From Drechmeria coniospora (lineage: Eukaryota > Ascomycota > Sordariomycetes > Hypocreales > Ophiocordycipitaceae), in NCBI RefSeq assembly GCF_001625195.1, contig NC_054389.1:6320520-6384519 (forward strand): a stretch of DNA of 64,000 nucleotides. Reading direction: 5' to 3'. How positions within the stretch are numbered: the stretch's first letter is position 1; every line of letters starts with the position of its first letter. The notes under the pieces were generated by a model. It was not told the origin of the DNA, ran no database searches, and saw nothing but the letters and a program-made list of their open reading frames with translations. Below are positions 32,672 through 44,582 of this stretch, piece by piece. A program made the translations under genes and the position numbers.

Positions 32672-35656
32672 GGAGAGCCTTCTGATCATCTTGACGCCCA
32701 GCACGATCCGCGGCCACCCCATGCTGTGTGCCGTGCAAGCACCGTTCTTGCCGAATTCAGTCGGAGCGACGATTTCAGAGTAGTCGCCACGAAGCGACAA
32801 GGCGCAACAGCATGACCCGCAGGAGAGATGATTCGCTCCCGTCCATGACCGGGCCGACTTGAATTGGTATGCAAAGTGTGCATGATCCAATCGTCGCGGA
32901 TGACAGGCGGATAGTCAGTCATTCAGCATTCAGCCATGGCTGCTTGCCGCTCGGTGAGCTTGCGGGACCAGGAGACGTGGCTCCGCGAGCAATGCAATGC
33001 GCGCTGGCTAGACGATAATGGCGGCGAGCGCAGCCTCCTTTGCAGCCTCCTTTGCGTGAGAAGCCGTTCTCCATTCTCGGTAGAAAGACGGAAGCGGAGG
33101 CTTGCCTCGTCAGATGTGTCACGCGAACTTGTAGCCACTGTACGGAGTACAGGTTCGTCCGTCATGGCGAAATCGGGATGCGATCTCCATCATCAGCCAA
33201 GAGTGCATGCATGTGCATGTAGGCGTGCTGTACTCTACGCGTACAGTACGTGGATATTCCCTGATTGTGCCACTCTATTTCTCGGAATTCTCCAGAAGAG
33301 CTCATCGGGGAAGGATCGGAAGTTTCCCTCGCTCCACTCCACCCATGGTACGGGCAAATCCTTTAGTATATTTACGAGTATTTACGGAGTACGGAGCACG
33401 GAGTTAGTACTTACGTACGTGTACGATGAAAGTTTCAGCGTCGGCAAGTAAGTACAAGTACATGTAAGTACGTGCACACAGCCCCAACAGAGGACAGGAC
33501 GCTCGTACACGAACACGTATGAGCACGACAGACATCTGCACAGGGCCGTGCCTGTCTGCGAGTACGTCTGTGGAAGAGGGCTCCGTGCCCGCGCCATCGT
33601 CAATTGCTTCGGAGAAGAGGTGCATCACTGGTGTAAGTACATGTACTGTACATGCATGTACGGATGGATGATTGGATGGATGGACTGGAACTGGATGATG
33701 GGAGATTCGTGCCTACAAGAGTCAGCAAGTGTCCGTACGGAATAGTAGGATAGTAATTAGGGCGAGGAAAGGCTAAACGGGACGTGCCATAATAATAACA
33801 TACAAGTACGGAGAACGTACGGAGTAGTCACTGCAAAATACAGAGTACCAGCTATTAATTACTGTACTGTACTTGGTAGTATTATTACTCCGTAAATATA
33901 TTGCAGTCCTGTGCAGTACACCTAATATTGATCCGTGGTATGAGCCAGGTTCCGCGCGGGCCAGCCAACGGCCCGGCCGTTGAACGGGTGCCCCTCCTCC
34001 TTCAGCAAACGAGACTCGACGAGGTTGGCACGCTGTATGGAGAACTCGCGCAACGTTCAGCCAGCCAGCTGTCAATGACGCGTTGCTGGTATTACGGAGC
34101 ACTCGTCCTCGTACAAGTAATCGTGGCGATTACGGACTGCCTGTGCCGGAGTACTCCGTCTGTGGCATGTGCAAGTACAACAAGTACGGAGGACTCCGTA
34201 CCTTGGTCCGCTGTAGCCTCCTGCAGACAGACGGTACGGTACGGTATCCTCTCGTGCGACTTGACCAGTCAAACGCTGCATCGCTGCCCTGTGCCGGCCT
34301 GGCCGTGCCCAAAACGACGGCCAATGACGCTCTGCCCACCGTTGCCAGCTCGATTTTCCGAGCGCCAGGCTCCAACGCCACGACCAATGTGACCCCAAAG
34401 CAACCCCGCTTTGCCCCTGACTACTGCGTCGTCAGGCGGTGCAAGGCGGTGCCGCGTGCAGCCACTACGATGCTGACAGTGCACCTGAATGTACAAGTAC
34501 GAACGCGCCGTGCTCGTACGTGTACTTGTACATATTCATGCACCTCTGACTTGACACATTTGCGTGTACTGGTACTGCGGGTGGTCGACGACTGGTGAAG
34601 TCGACATCGAAGCCAGTGCAGATAATACGGAGGATGCACTGTACAAATATGGACCTAGCCGTTGGACCAGCCGTTGGTTCCACTGCATCTTTGGCGGCAC
34701 CAGTGCCGGTACAGCTCGAACTCATGGCACAGCTAGTAACTACTTGTACATGTACATGTCTTCGAACGCAAGTATACGAGGCACTTACTGTACAAGAACG
34801 CCTACTGTACAACTAAGTACAGTACTTACGGAGTGCTCCGTACCCCAGCGCATCATTCCACCGGCATAGGTATGCACGGACGGAGCAGGCGAGTGCTCCT
34901 CCGGGCTGTGACCCCTGGCCCTCCTTCGAGCGGCGTGCTCATACTGACACACAAGCTCGTTCTACTTCCAGCCCACTAACACGTTTGGCCGCACGGATAA
35001 GTGCCTCTAGCGCCCTGGTCCATGTGTCTGCTTCGTTTCGATTCGATCAAACCTACGAATGGGGATCCGCCATGGCCTGCGAGTGTGTTCCGTATCCGAT
35101 ACAATGTCACCACCTCGGCAGCGGCGGGACGGGGTCGTACGTGCCGACAAGTCTGGTTCTTGCCTCCCCAGGTCCCTCCTCACGTCCTGCCTTCTTTAAA
35201 CCCGCAGCCCCCTCGGCGGAAGCTTCTCCCCCTTCCTCATCCTCACACATCCCCTGTCCTTCATTCATTACCTTGGGTCAAGCAGGTGCCATTCATTCAC
35301 ATCGCGAGCAGGACTCCCTCGCATCCACATTCCTTGTTCCTCTACCGCTAGCCGCAGAACGCAACTCCCTCCCTTCCTCCCTTCCAGCCGTTCAGCCGTC
35401 AAGCCTTCGAGGCCCACCTCAAGCCTCCCTTCCTGTTGACCAGATCACTCGACCAACGCCAAGTACGCAGTTGACGAATTCACGACTTCCAGACGTTTCT
35501 ACCACCTTTGCCATCAATCTCTCGCACAATCCTATTGTCTGCCGGATTAGATAAACTCACTCCTCTCCCCCACCCCCTTCATATCTCTTGCCAGACAAGA
35601 GACGACGCACGCCATTGACGACCGAGTCGCGCAACACGCAACGACCAGCTGTCATC
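32672..35656. other. Intergenic, EFM6 to expansin-like gene
   Basis: Three kilobases with no supported gene. GTAC words cluster at 33130-33260, 33370-33500, 33620-33930, 34080-34260 and 34490-34860, including TACGGAGTAC and its complement. 34980-35656 becomes C/T-rich with many CCCTCC and CTTCC runs and is the likely promoter and leader of the secreted-protein gene. Open frames there are not conserved-looking. Confidence 0.6.
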
Positions 35657-36442
35657 ATGAAGTCCGCCATTTTTACGTCAGCCGTCCTCGCGGCGGCCGC
35701 TGTCGCTCAGCCTCACGGCCACGGCCATGGAGGCCGCAAGCACCAGCATGACGCTCGCGCTCACGTCGTCGAATGGGTGACACTGACGGTCACGGAGTAC
35801 ATGGAATCTACCACGACCCGCTTCATCATGCCCGGCGAAAAGGCCGACCCTACACCGGCGCCTGATGCCAAACCACAGCCTCCTCCTGCGGCACCCCCCG
35901 TCGCAATTCCTGAGGCCCCCAAGCAGGAGCCCGTCCAGGAAGCCGCGAAAAATCCCGAAGCACCGCCCCAGCCGTCAGTCTCGCCCACTCCGCCACCCAA
36001 ACAGCCTGATACCCCTGCGCCCGCGGCCAAGCCTGTCTATAAACCTCCCCCTCCGGTGCAGGCTCCCGCTCCTGCTCCTGCTCCTGCTCCCGCTCCTGCT
36101 CCCGCTCCGGCCGCGGAGAACAAGAGTGCCGCTCCCAGCACGGGCGGCGCAGGTTCTTACTCCGGCCCTCTCACATACTACGCCGTTGGCCTGGGCGCTT
36201 GTGGTTACACCGACACCGACACCGAGAACATCATCGCCCTCTCCGTCCCCATGTACGGCTCGGGTGGTCGTTGCAACAGCAAAATCACCATCACGGCCAA
36301 CGGCAAGAGCGTTCAGGCTGTCGTCCGGGACAAGTGCATGGGCTGCGAGCCGACACACATCGATGCCAGCCAGAATGTCTGGAAGGAGCTCGGCCTCAGT
36401 CTGGACATTGGCAAAACCACCGTCAGCTGGTCGTTCAACTAA
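35657..36442 (+). CDS. Secreted expansin-like (RlpA-like double-psi beta-barrel) protein
   Basis: One exon of 261 residues. A signal peptide (about 1-18, ending AAAAVAQ) is followed by a His/Gly-rich stretch (HGHGHGG, KHQH). A Pro/Ala-rich linker of about 100 residues follows, with (PA)n repeats near 135-155. The C-terminal domain (about 169-261) is a double-psi beta-barrel. It shows GPLTYYAVGLGACGYTDTD, SVPMYG, a Cys-Asn-Ser segment, VVRDKCMGCEPTHIDAS and a final TVSWSF strand. The four Cys (ACGY, RCNS, KCMGC) are placed as in barwin/expansin-like fungal proteins. Such proteins are secreted, loosen or bind cell-wall polysaccharide and are often expressed during growth on or in a host. Enzymatic activity is not established for this type. 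Confidence 0.85.
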   Translation: MKSAIFTSAVLAAAAVAQPHGHGHGGRKHQHDARAHVVEWVTLTVTEYMESTTTRFIMPGEKADPTPAPDAKPQPPPAAPPVAIPEAPKQEPVQEAAKNPEAPPQPSVSPTPPPKQPDTPAPAAKPVYKPPPPVQAPAPAPAPAPAPAPAPAAENKSAAPSTGGAGSYSGPLTYYAVGLGACGYTDTDTENIIALSVPMYGSGGRCNSKITITANGKSVQAVVRDKCMGCEPTHIDASQNVWKELGLSLDIGKTTVSWSFN

Positions 36443-37438
36443 ACAAGCAAAGGCACTACGCCAGCAGGCGTTTTGTGTGGCCAAACCCGACCGGTTTCGC
36501 TCTTTCTGTCGATTTGGCCAGAGTTTGATGACCTCGAGGCCGTTTTGAATGACGTTATGACATGGTGGGGATTCTTTTCTTAGGGATTCTTTTCTTAGAC
36601 AATTTTATGTGCACATGTATAAGCAGGTATCCCCCGCCATGGGGCGATACTTGTGGACATGGATGGGTACACAACGTACACTTGCTCGTTGCAGTACATT
36701 GAGATATTGAAAACAAAAAAAAAACAGGCAAGCAATTGTGGTTTGTTACTCTCTTGGAAACGTTGCGCAAGTCGCCACTTCATAGGAGCAGAGCCCCCGA
36801 GGGGTCATTTATCATTCCTGTACATAGATAGATAAATGGAGGGCAGACAAGTTAACTGCCCTTACCTATGAAAATGCACTTTTTCTCTTCTGCAGCTGAC
36901 TGTACAATCGACCAAGTCATGAATTTCCAATTGTCTCGTCCGCGCGGTGCTGATTATTACTTGCTTACTTGGCCGACTCCTCATCTGCCACAAACAAGCC
37001 TCAGGCGGTTACTGCGCCGCTGAATACTTGCTTACTTGACTGTAGTCCGCACTCCGTTCTTACAGTAATACTTTCCCAATCCACCAGCCCCCTGGGTGGG
37101 GCGGGTCTTGGTTGCTGGGTTGGGTGACGAACAAGAGTGTGAGACAACTGCAGCTCAGCAGCAACATGGGTGATGCGGCGTCTAAGCACCCTCAACCCTC
37201 AGCCCCCCAACGACACATCGACCGAGACTTGGAACGGCCAAGGTGGCCTACACGGGCCTGGGTGTGCGCATCGAATACCATGGTGCTTTTCCCTCCGGCG
37301 GTTAGACGAGACAGCCAACGAGTGTCCTGAATCATGACCCCCTGCGCCTGTGTTCTCGTGGACCCCCGATGCTGAGCGGCTGAGGAAACCAGAAAAGGGC
37401 AGCAGAGACGCTCGCTCGGCTTAGGCGGTGCCGTTCGG
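36443..37438. other. Convergent 3' region, expansin-like gene and CCZ1
   Basis: A 996-bp space with both genes ending into it. It holds an A-rich stretch (AAAACAAAAAAAAAACAGG at about 36710-36728) and short unconvincing frames, and it is poor in GTAC words. Nothing else is recognised. Confidence 0.55.
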
Positions 37439-39879
37439 TCACAGGAAGCTCAGGAGCTCCTCGATATAACGCCTCGTATCAACGCCGATCCCCTGCGCGA
37501 GCCTGCGTGCCGCGTCTGCTCCGCCACCGCCTCCGCCTCCTTCGTCCACCGACCCGCGGAAGCTGGAGTGGTCGCTGGCCCGACGAATGAGGAATACCTC
37601 CTTCGCCACGGGCGGCAAGCCCTTCCCGTCATCGTCGCCGCCGCGCTTGCTTCTGCCTGCATCGGACGACGGGGAGGGCGAAGGGGAATGGGAAGCGGAG
37701 GCTTCGTAGATGACCGGCAGATTGCTGCGGACCTCGGGTCGAGAGAGGAGGCGCGTCCACACGAGCCACCAGCCACGGTTCGTCTTTTGCGTACGCTCCA
37801 GATCGCCGGGACAAGACTGGGTCGCCAGATGGATGCTGAGCAGGTGAAGGTGGGTGTTGACGGCATCGGCACGGGACCAACAGTCGGAGCGGACAAGCTC
37901 GGGTATGTTGGGAATGGTGGAGTGAAGGGTCAGCGTGAGCGGGTCCCAGACGAGGTTGTAGATGCTATTCGACGAACCCGAAGCATCCGGTTTCTCGGGA
38001 CGATACTTGGTCGATGCGAGCAGCGGCTTCATGAGCGGCGCAAGTTGGCCATGCAAGGAACGGTACAAGGCATCCCAGGCAAGCGAGTCGGTGTGGAGGC
38101 GAAAAAATAAGGCAAAGATGAGGGGGCGGTTGACGTAAACGACGGCGCGCAGCTTCTCGGTCTTGCTACAGTCTCGAGAGCAATAGGACGCGAGCATGCT
38201 GCCGGTGGCTCGTGACGGTGCACGGGCGCCGGTCGAATGAGCAGTGCCCTCGGCGATTCCGGCCTCGGCCCGGTCCGTGGCGGTGTCGCTTTCGAGTTCG
38301 ACATGGACCGTTCGCAAGACAGTTCGTGAGTTGGACTCGGCCTCGGAGTTGGACTCGGCCGCGGCAGCCTCGAGGTCGCCACGGGAGCGCTCTTCAATGT
38401 CCCCCTTGAGGCCGATGAGATAGTAGCCAACAGACTCGTCGGCCGGCAAACGGGCCGATGGTTCCTTGGATGGGTGCGCCTGTGACTGTTCATCAGACTT
38501 GGCCGTGGCCTGCTCGGCCAGCACCTTCGTGGGCTCGCTTGCGGACGATTCAGCGGAGCCGGTACCATATATGGTCCAGTATGATCCGTAGCCAAGCTTC
38601 ATGTAGTTGAGCATCCTATCGAGCTTGCCGTCCTCCGCCTCCTTCCGCGGCGGCGACTGGGCTGGCGCCTCCTTTGGGGGCGGGGGAGACGACGAGGCAG
38701 CTGCTGTCCCCGTCCTTGGCTCGGCTGCCTTTGACTTGATGTCGTGGGAGCCGTGGGAGACGTGTCTGGCCTTGTTCCTGCGAATCGACGTCGGGCACTG
38801 GAAGACGCCGTAGGCGTGCTCTCCCCACGTGTACAGGTCCTCCATCCAGTGGGTCACATCCCGCAGCGACTTGCTGGACAGGGCGCCGGTGCCGAGGAAG
38901 ATGGCTCCGTCGACGGCGTCTGGCTCTCGTCCTGTGCCTAACCATGGTTGGTCCTGCCCTTTGTCCGCCTGTTTCGGGTCTTCGGAGGCGAGATCGGTTC
39001 CAAACTTGGAAACGACGAGGTCGACGAGGCCCTCGACCCTGCCGGGAAGCCCCTCGAGCACGTCCCGCTCCCCGCTTCCCCGGTCCTCCTCTCCAACTCC
39101 TACGCCGAGCTCGCCCGAGGCGGCCAAGTTGATGCCGCCAAAGACGCTGCGCGCCGGATTTCCGTGCAACATGACATTCCAGGTGGAGAGGAACAGGTCC
39201 CAGTAACGGCCCAGCAGGGCGACGAACTTTGCCCGTCGGCATCGCACAAAGAGCGCGCCGAGGGACGAGTCGTGGTGCAAGAGGAACTGGCTGTGGGCCC
39301 GGAGGAGGTCCCGGAGGAGCAGGGCGGCCGGTTTCATTTCCTTTGTCGAGTGCTCGAACCTCTCCTCCTGACGGCGGTCGTTCTTGGTCGGCAGCCGGGG
39401 CGGCAGCGGGGCCTTGGACAGGTCGATGCTCTGGCAGTGACGGAACGGTCAGGTCAGGTCAGCCGATGGACGGCGCGAGCAAGCATCGCTTCCTTGGGTT
39501 GGGAGCCTCTCACGGCCAGGATCCACCATCCAGCCTCCAGCTCGTGCATGATGACCTTTGACGTCTCGGTATCGATGACGTCGACGGAGGCGCCGTTGGA
39601 AAAGTCGCGGCTAAAGCTGGCCATGCCCTGGGCGAGGCCGATCTGGCGGAGGCGCTCGTTGCGCTCCTCCTGGGAGATGGACTCGATCGGACGGGTGCGC
39701 GACCGCCGTCGCTTGGAGGCCTGTGTCGTGACGGAGGAGTAGTAGACGATCTGGTCGTCGACGGTCTCGTCCGTCATGCCGAGAGAAGGGTTGAAGATGG
39801 CGAGGAAGCCGAGTCGGGCTGGGACGATGCCGCCTGACGGGGCAGCTGCTGAAGTCGAGGCCATGGCGGCGAGCTGCAT
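37439..39879 (-). CDS. CCZ1: Vacuolar fusion protein Ccz1, subunit of the Rab7 exchange factor
   Basis: Exons 39879-39514 and 39430-37439 encode 785 residues. With Mon1, Ccz1 forms the guanine-nucleotide exchange factor for Ypt7/Rab7 on late endosomes, autophagosomes and vacuoles. The first longin domain shows ARLGFLAIFNPSLGMTDET, DDQIVYYSS, ERLRQIGLAQGMASFSRDF and LEAGWWILASIDLS (about 18-126). A helical segment follows with LLRDLLRAHSQFLLHH. The middle is a low-complexity insertion, rich in Ser/Ala/Glu. The C-terminal part has VVYVNRPLIFALFF, SLAWDALYRSLHGQL and YIEELLSFL. The intron (39431-39513, donor GTGAGA, acceptor GCCAG) is phase 0. The protein is longer than yeast Ccz1 (about 704), mainly in the middle insertion. 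The ATG at 39864 is an alternative start. Confidence 0.88.
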
Positions 39880-41327
39880 GGCCAGGATCAGCTTCCAAGG
39901 GGGTCGGGGCGCAAGGGCGAAATGGCGGGATACTGGACGTACTCGTGCGGCATCGCGGAGCGTTGGGAGAGAGCGCAGAGCGAGCGTGAGATGGAAGTCA
40001 GCGGGAGCGAAGTGAGAGTGAAGTGGGGTGGCGACGTCGTCACGATGATGTACTTGTAGCTACGAACTACCCTGCATGGTATGAGGGTATTGGCCAGAGT
40101 CGTCGTACGTCACCGAACCATCAAATACCCTCGGGAGGCGGCAACTCTGCATTTGTTAAATAACCAGCAGTACGGTCACAGCTTTCTGCCATGTGGCATC
40201 CAGCTACAGTAAGTCGACGAACCAAGGAACAATTCATGCGCCTTTCGCCGAGGTTGGTACGCAGCTATGTGTCGTGCTAACAAGCTACACCTTATATTGC
40301 GCTACATAGGCCGTCAATTAGCTAGTAACTTAGGTGGGCATGTATGGAGTACATGTTAGCAACATGGCATGCCCGCTTCCCCGGTGCGTGGGAGACGCTC
40401 ATACCCAACTCCGCTATCAAATGGAAGAGTACCGTGCCTTTAGCACGCAGTCACCATGTGCTATTCTCGGCGTCTTGGGTACCTAGGCAGGGACCTGTAT
40501 CAACACAGTGCAATCATGAGAAGAGAGTTGGTGACATACGAGCTACGTTTGCACTGTAGGGTAGATGTAGTTCTGCTCCGTACTCCGTACATGTATAATT
40601 AGTTACTTAGCAATTGCTTGGTTACTATGGAGAATGGCTCGTTGAGAGTACTCCGCACAATGTATTTATTACTGTACTGTGCTCCGGACATGTACTCCGT
40701 TCTCCGTACAGTACAGAGTTGTAGTGCCGATACATTGCTTGTCCAAGTCCCGTTCCCACTAACTCGACCTGAGCCCCGGCGCTGACCAACCCCTCGACCG
40801 CGGCCCCGCTGGCTAGCAAAAACTGCCGCGCAGCGTTGACTACTAGGTACTTGGTAGTAGGTACCTAGGTAAGTAATACTTACTTACTATTACCTACTAA
40901 CCTTTACGGAGTACTTGCAACTACAGTACTTCAGCAATAAGTACAAGTACACCTACTGTGTGCAACTACAACCAAGTATTAAGTGTACCAGTACGGAGCA
41001 CATGTACTGTGGTTGTGTAGCTACCAGGCACTGACCCTGTGATGGAAATAGCAGCGTGAGCAATGCTTGTACATGTACACCGTACCTATAGCCATGCTCC
41101 ATTGTCGTACTGCAGATACGTACCCAGTACTTGTGCACAACGTCACAGCTGCGAGGGGGGATGAGGGATTAGGCAGGGTACGTCATCCGACCCTACTTCA
41201 TCCGCCTCCCAGCAATCCGGCATGGCCATCAGCAACCTCCTACTCCATGCATCCTTCCTATTCACCGCATCCATCCCCAGGTCAATAACTCATCAACGAT
41301 TTGACACCATCCGGTTGAGAGACCAAC
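39880..41327. promoter_or_regulatory. Divergent intergenic region, CCZ1/kelch gene
   Basis: 1.4 kb between two start codons pointing apart. GTAC words are dense at 40560-40990 and 41060-41130, including CTCCGTACTCCGTACATG at about 40578-40595 and a run GGTACTTGGTAGTAGGTACC near 40850. The rest carries no recognisable element. Confidence 0.5.
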
Positions 41328-43283
41328 ATGGAGCCGCTCCAACAGCTCAGGCGTCGGTCGTCCGACCTCCTACACCACGTCCAACAGAGCCTTCCCTCGA
41401 TGTCGCAGTTGCAAATGCCCGTCTTCCGTAGGCAATCGCAGTCGCAGGTGCAGTCACCGACCCAGGCCCACGTCCATTCCAGGCAGCCGTCCATGAAGGG
41501 CACGTGGGAGCGTGTAGACATCCCGCCGCTGCCGCGCTCCTCGCACTCGCTCAACGTCATCTCCGGCTCCGCCTACATCTTTGGCGGCGAGATGGCGCCC
41601 GGCGAGCTGTGCAGCAATGACATGCACGTTGTCCGGCTACCCTTCAGCAGCGCCGGCGCCGACTACTACGCCATCGAGGCCAAGGGCGCCCCGCTAGAGC
41701 CTCGCCGGCCGCTGCAGGAGCCGGAGGAGAGTCGGGGAGAGCGTCAGGACGAAGGCCGGGCGGCAGGCTTGGACGACGTGCCGTTGGAGGACAGCGTGCC
41801 GGACAAGGGCAAGGGACTGGCAGGTCCCGTGTCGCCGGGTCGTGACGACGTCCCGGCCCCTCGCACCGGCCATGCCACGGCCGTCATCGGCTCTCGCATC
41901 TTCGTCTTCGGCGGCCGTGGCGGTCCCGACATGAAGCCACTCGAGGAAGCCGGCCGCGTTTGGGTCTATGACACCAGGTCCAACACGTGGGCGTTCCTCG
42001 ATCCCGTGCCGGCCGTCAAGGGCGGCGCCATCGTCCCCCATCCTGCCGCGAGGAGCGGTCATTGCGCGACCTCGACAGAGCATCCCCGGGAACTGATTCG
42101 GCCCGTTCCCCGGAAGCCCCAGAACTGGCGGCAGTGGGCGCTCGGGGACTCCTCCCGAACCGGAATTCCGCAAGCACCCATCGTCGGTAAGGTCGCCGAG
42201 GATGCCGTTGACCAAGAATCCGACGGCTACGGCACCTTCCTCATCCATGCCGGATGCCTCGCCAACGGAGACGGTACCAACGACCTCTGGGCTTTTGACG
42301 TCCGCGCCCGCACCTGGGTCGAGCTTCCAGCAGCACCAGGCCCTACCCGTGGCGGTACGGCGATCTGCATCAGCAAGAGTCGACTCTTCCGCTTCGGTGG
42401 CTACGACGGCAACAATGAGGTTGGCGGCCAGCTCGACTTCCTCCACCTCGAGCTCGATACCTTTGACGACCGCACCACGAAGGGCGAAATCTCCATCCGA
42501 GCCCGCCCCGGAGGATGGCAGACCATTGACTCCAGCAAAGACGAGGATAAGGACAAGGACAGGATCGTCGATGCCGGCAAGGACAAGGACACGGACACGG
42601 ACAAGGTCGAGGTCAAGGACGAGGTCAAGGACGAGGTCAAGGACGAGGTCGAAGACGAGGTCAGGAACCCGTACATGGACACGGACACGGACAAGAACCC
42701 GGACACGGACACGGACACGGACACGGACAGGAACACGGACATGGACACGGACACGGACAAGGAGAGGGACACGGACAAGGAAACGGACACGGACAGGGAC
42801 AGGGAAACGGACGAGGCCGACGCCGACGCTTCGGCAGCCGAGATCCCCATCGTAACACGCCAGACCTGGCCTTCGCCGCGCAGCGTCGCATCTCTCGAGG
42901 CGCTCACCATCGGCGGCGGCCGCGAGTACCTCGTCCTGTCCATGGGCGAGAGCGCCCCCTCCGGCGCCGCCGACGCTGGCATTGGTGGTACCTTCCTCAA
43001 CGACGTCTGGGCCTTCCAAGTTCCGCCCATCGGCATGACGCCGGCGAGCCTGACGGATGCGATGCTGCAGGCCATCGGCAGGAAAACGGGCGAGGGTTCG
43101 TGGATCAAGGTAACCATGAAGCCGTTTGATGACGACAAAGGTGACAGCGAGCCAGCTCCGAGAGGCCGGCTAGCGAGTGCGCCGATGACAGATGTCGAGG
43201 AGGGTGGCATCGTCATCTGGGGCGGAATCGGAGATGGAAACCAGCGGATGGCCGATGGCTGGATCTTGCGCCTCGGCAGCTAG
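41328..43283 (+). CDS. Kelch-repeat protein with a charged tandem-repeat insertion
   Basis: One exon of 651 residues. Kelch-type beta-propeller blades are recognisable by HSLNVISGSAYIFGGE (about 82-97), GHATAVIGSRIFVFGGRGG, the VWVYDTRSNTWAFL blade end, FLIHAGC with NDLWAFDVRARTWVELP, ICISKSRLFRFGGYDG, and a late blade with TFLNDVWAFQVPP. The final strand has GGIVIWGGIGDG. Between two blades, about residues 405-497, lies a low-complexity insertion of Asp with Lys, Thr, Glu, Val and Arg, encoded by 12-bp and 6-bp tandem repeats. Kelch propellers are protein-interaction platforms. Similar proteins are common in Hypocreales without assigned function. I see no transmembrane segment or signal peptide. 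Confidence 0.82.
   Translation: MEPLQQLRRRSSDLLHHVQQSLPSMSQLQMPVFRRQSQSQVQSPTQAHVHSRQPSMKGTWERVDIPPLPRSSHSLNVISGSAYIFGGEMAPGELCSNDMHVVRLPFSSAGADYYAIEAKGAPLEPRRPLQEPEESRGERQDEGRAAGLDDVPLEDSVPDKGKGLAGPVSPGRDDVPAPRTGHATAVIGSRIFVFGGRGGPDMKPLEEAGRVWVYDTRSNTWAFLDPVPAVKGGAIVPHPAARSGHCATSTEHPRELIRPVPRKPQNWRQWALGDSSRTGIPQAPIVGKVAEDAVDQESDGYGTFLIHAGCLANGDGTNDLWAFDVRARTWVELPAAPGPTRGGTAICISKSRLFRFGGYDGNNEVGGQLDFLHLELDTFDDRTTKGEISIRARPGGWQTIDSSKDEDKDKDRIVDAGKDKDTDTDKVEVKDEVKDEVKDEVEDEVRNPYMDTDTDKNPDTDTDTDTDRNTDMDTDTDKERDTDKETDTDRDRETDEADADASAAEIPIVTRQTWPSPRSVASLEALTIGGGREYLVLSMGESAPSGAADAGIGGTFLNDVWAFQVPPIGMTPASLTDAMLQAIGRKTGEGSWIKVTMKPFDDDKGDSEPAPRGRLASAPMTDVEEGGIVIWGGIGDGNQRMADGWILRLGS
42541..42819 (+). 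repeat. Coding tandem repeats in the kelch gene (12-bp and GACACG units)
   Basis: The first part is built of GAGGTCAAGGAC units (protein KDEV). The later part consists of GACACG, GACAAG and GACAGG hexamers (protein DT, DK, DR). Units of 6 and 12 bp keep the frame when copy number changes, so length variation would alter only the insertion and not the propeller. Confidence 0.92.
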
Positions 43284-43512
43284 ACTGGGCTGACGCTGCT
43301 CCGGCACGATCTTGGCCTGAGAAAGGGTGGCAAGGTCGATGAAGCAGAACAATTTTGGGAACGACGCGATCAAGGATGAAGACTTGTCTATACCTTTTGG
43401 CGTTACTATATTTATTTATGTACAGTGAAATCTGCGCTCGCGATTTCATGGCTTAGAACCAACCAGTTAAATCTCACAAGGCTGCACCTTCCCAGCCTCG
43501 GTGTCGAACAGT
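43284..43512. terminator. Convergent 3' ends, kelch gene and nuo-24
   Basis: Only 229 bp separate the two stop codons. The middle is AT-rich (TATTTATTTATGTAC near 43410) and should hold both polyadenylation regions, possibly overlapping. Confidence 0.5.
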
Positions 43513-44582
43513 CTACAAGTCTGACCTCGTCTTCTCGGCGCCCCATGGCTCTTCCAACAGATTCGTCAGGCCCTTGCTGTTCTCACACGTCATGCGGCCG
43601 CTGAGAGGGCCGGGGGCGGGCACCTTGGCGGGTGTGGCCTGAACGGCACTGGCCGACGACTTCAGGGCATCGAGGAGCTTGACCACGGTTTCGGGCGTGA
43701 GGTCCTCGTAGTAGTCGTCGTTGATCTGGATCATGGGGGCGTTGACGCAGGCTCCGAGGCACTCGACCTCGATGAAGGTGAAGAGGCCATCGGGGGTGGT
43801 CTCGCCCTGCTTGATGCCGAGATGCGACGATATGGCCTTGACGATCACGTCGGAACCGCAGCCTCCTAGTTGACAGGGCGTCTACGAGCCCAGGTCAGCC
43901 CCTGTTTGCAAACACGTGGGAGAAAGCCAACTGCTTCGCTTCGACCTCGACGGCTGCACCAAGAGAGAAGGAAGGGGAGGGGGTGGAAAGTCGTACCGTC
44001 GTGCAGGCCTGGACAAAGTACTTGCCCACTGGGTTGCGGTTGTACATGGTATAGAAGGAGGCGACCTCGTAGACGCGCATGGGAGGCATCTCAAGCCGTC
44101 GAGCAACCTCATTCATGACGCTGATGCTCGTGAAGCCGTGCTGGCGCTGGCCGAGGTCGAGGAGGGGCATGACGGCGGCCTTCTTGTACTGGGGGGGATA
44201 CCGCTTGAGAATCTCGGTGATGAGCGTCTCATTCTGCTGGTTGAATTTGAAGGGGATATCGGGGTTGTTGTCCGCAGTATTTCGGTGCTGAGGGCGAGGA
44301 CGCATGTTAGCAAAATTTCCGGCATGACTTCCACTCGGGTAGCAGCGGGTACAGTCCCCCTGTGCTCCTTTCAAATAGATTTCATGCGTCTCCCCACCTC
44401 GATTGCGGCGCATTCACAGCGTGCATTCACACCGATGGGGATGGACAGGGCGGACGTACCACTTGGAGAGTGTCGCTTGGCCGGCGGACTGTGGTGGAGA
44501 GGGCACGCATCGGCGTGCGGGCGACGCGCGAAATCGTCCGCTGTGATGAGCGCGCAAGGAAAGGAGCCATAATGCTGGCCAT
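43513..44582 (-). CDS. nuo-24: NADH:ubiquinone oxidoreductase 24-kDa subunit (NDUFV2)
   Basis: Exons 44582-44460, 44287-43997 and 43881-43513 encode 260 residues, matching the family (about 263 in Neurospora). This peripheral-arm subunit of mitochondrial complex I carries the 2Fe-2S cluster N1a next to the FMN subunit. The presequence (about 1-35) is Arg/Ser-rich with no acidic residue ([19 protein letters not shown]). The thioredoxin-like fold shows [20 protein letters not shown] and [17 protein letters not shown]. The cluster ligands are C136-x4-C141 (QACTTTPCQLGG) and C179-x3-C183 ([11 protein letters not shown]). Introns 44288-44459 and 43882-43996 are phase 0. The second falls exactly between the Cys pair, and splicing restores the ligand spacing. 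The exon 1 donor is GTACGT. Confidence 0.95.

Noticed and set aside
41694..43019. 441-codon open frame on the minus strand
   Set aside because: It is antisense to the kelch gene, and its RVRV and VLVLVL stretches are the reverse reading of the Asp/Thr repeats.
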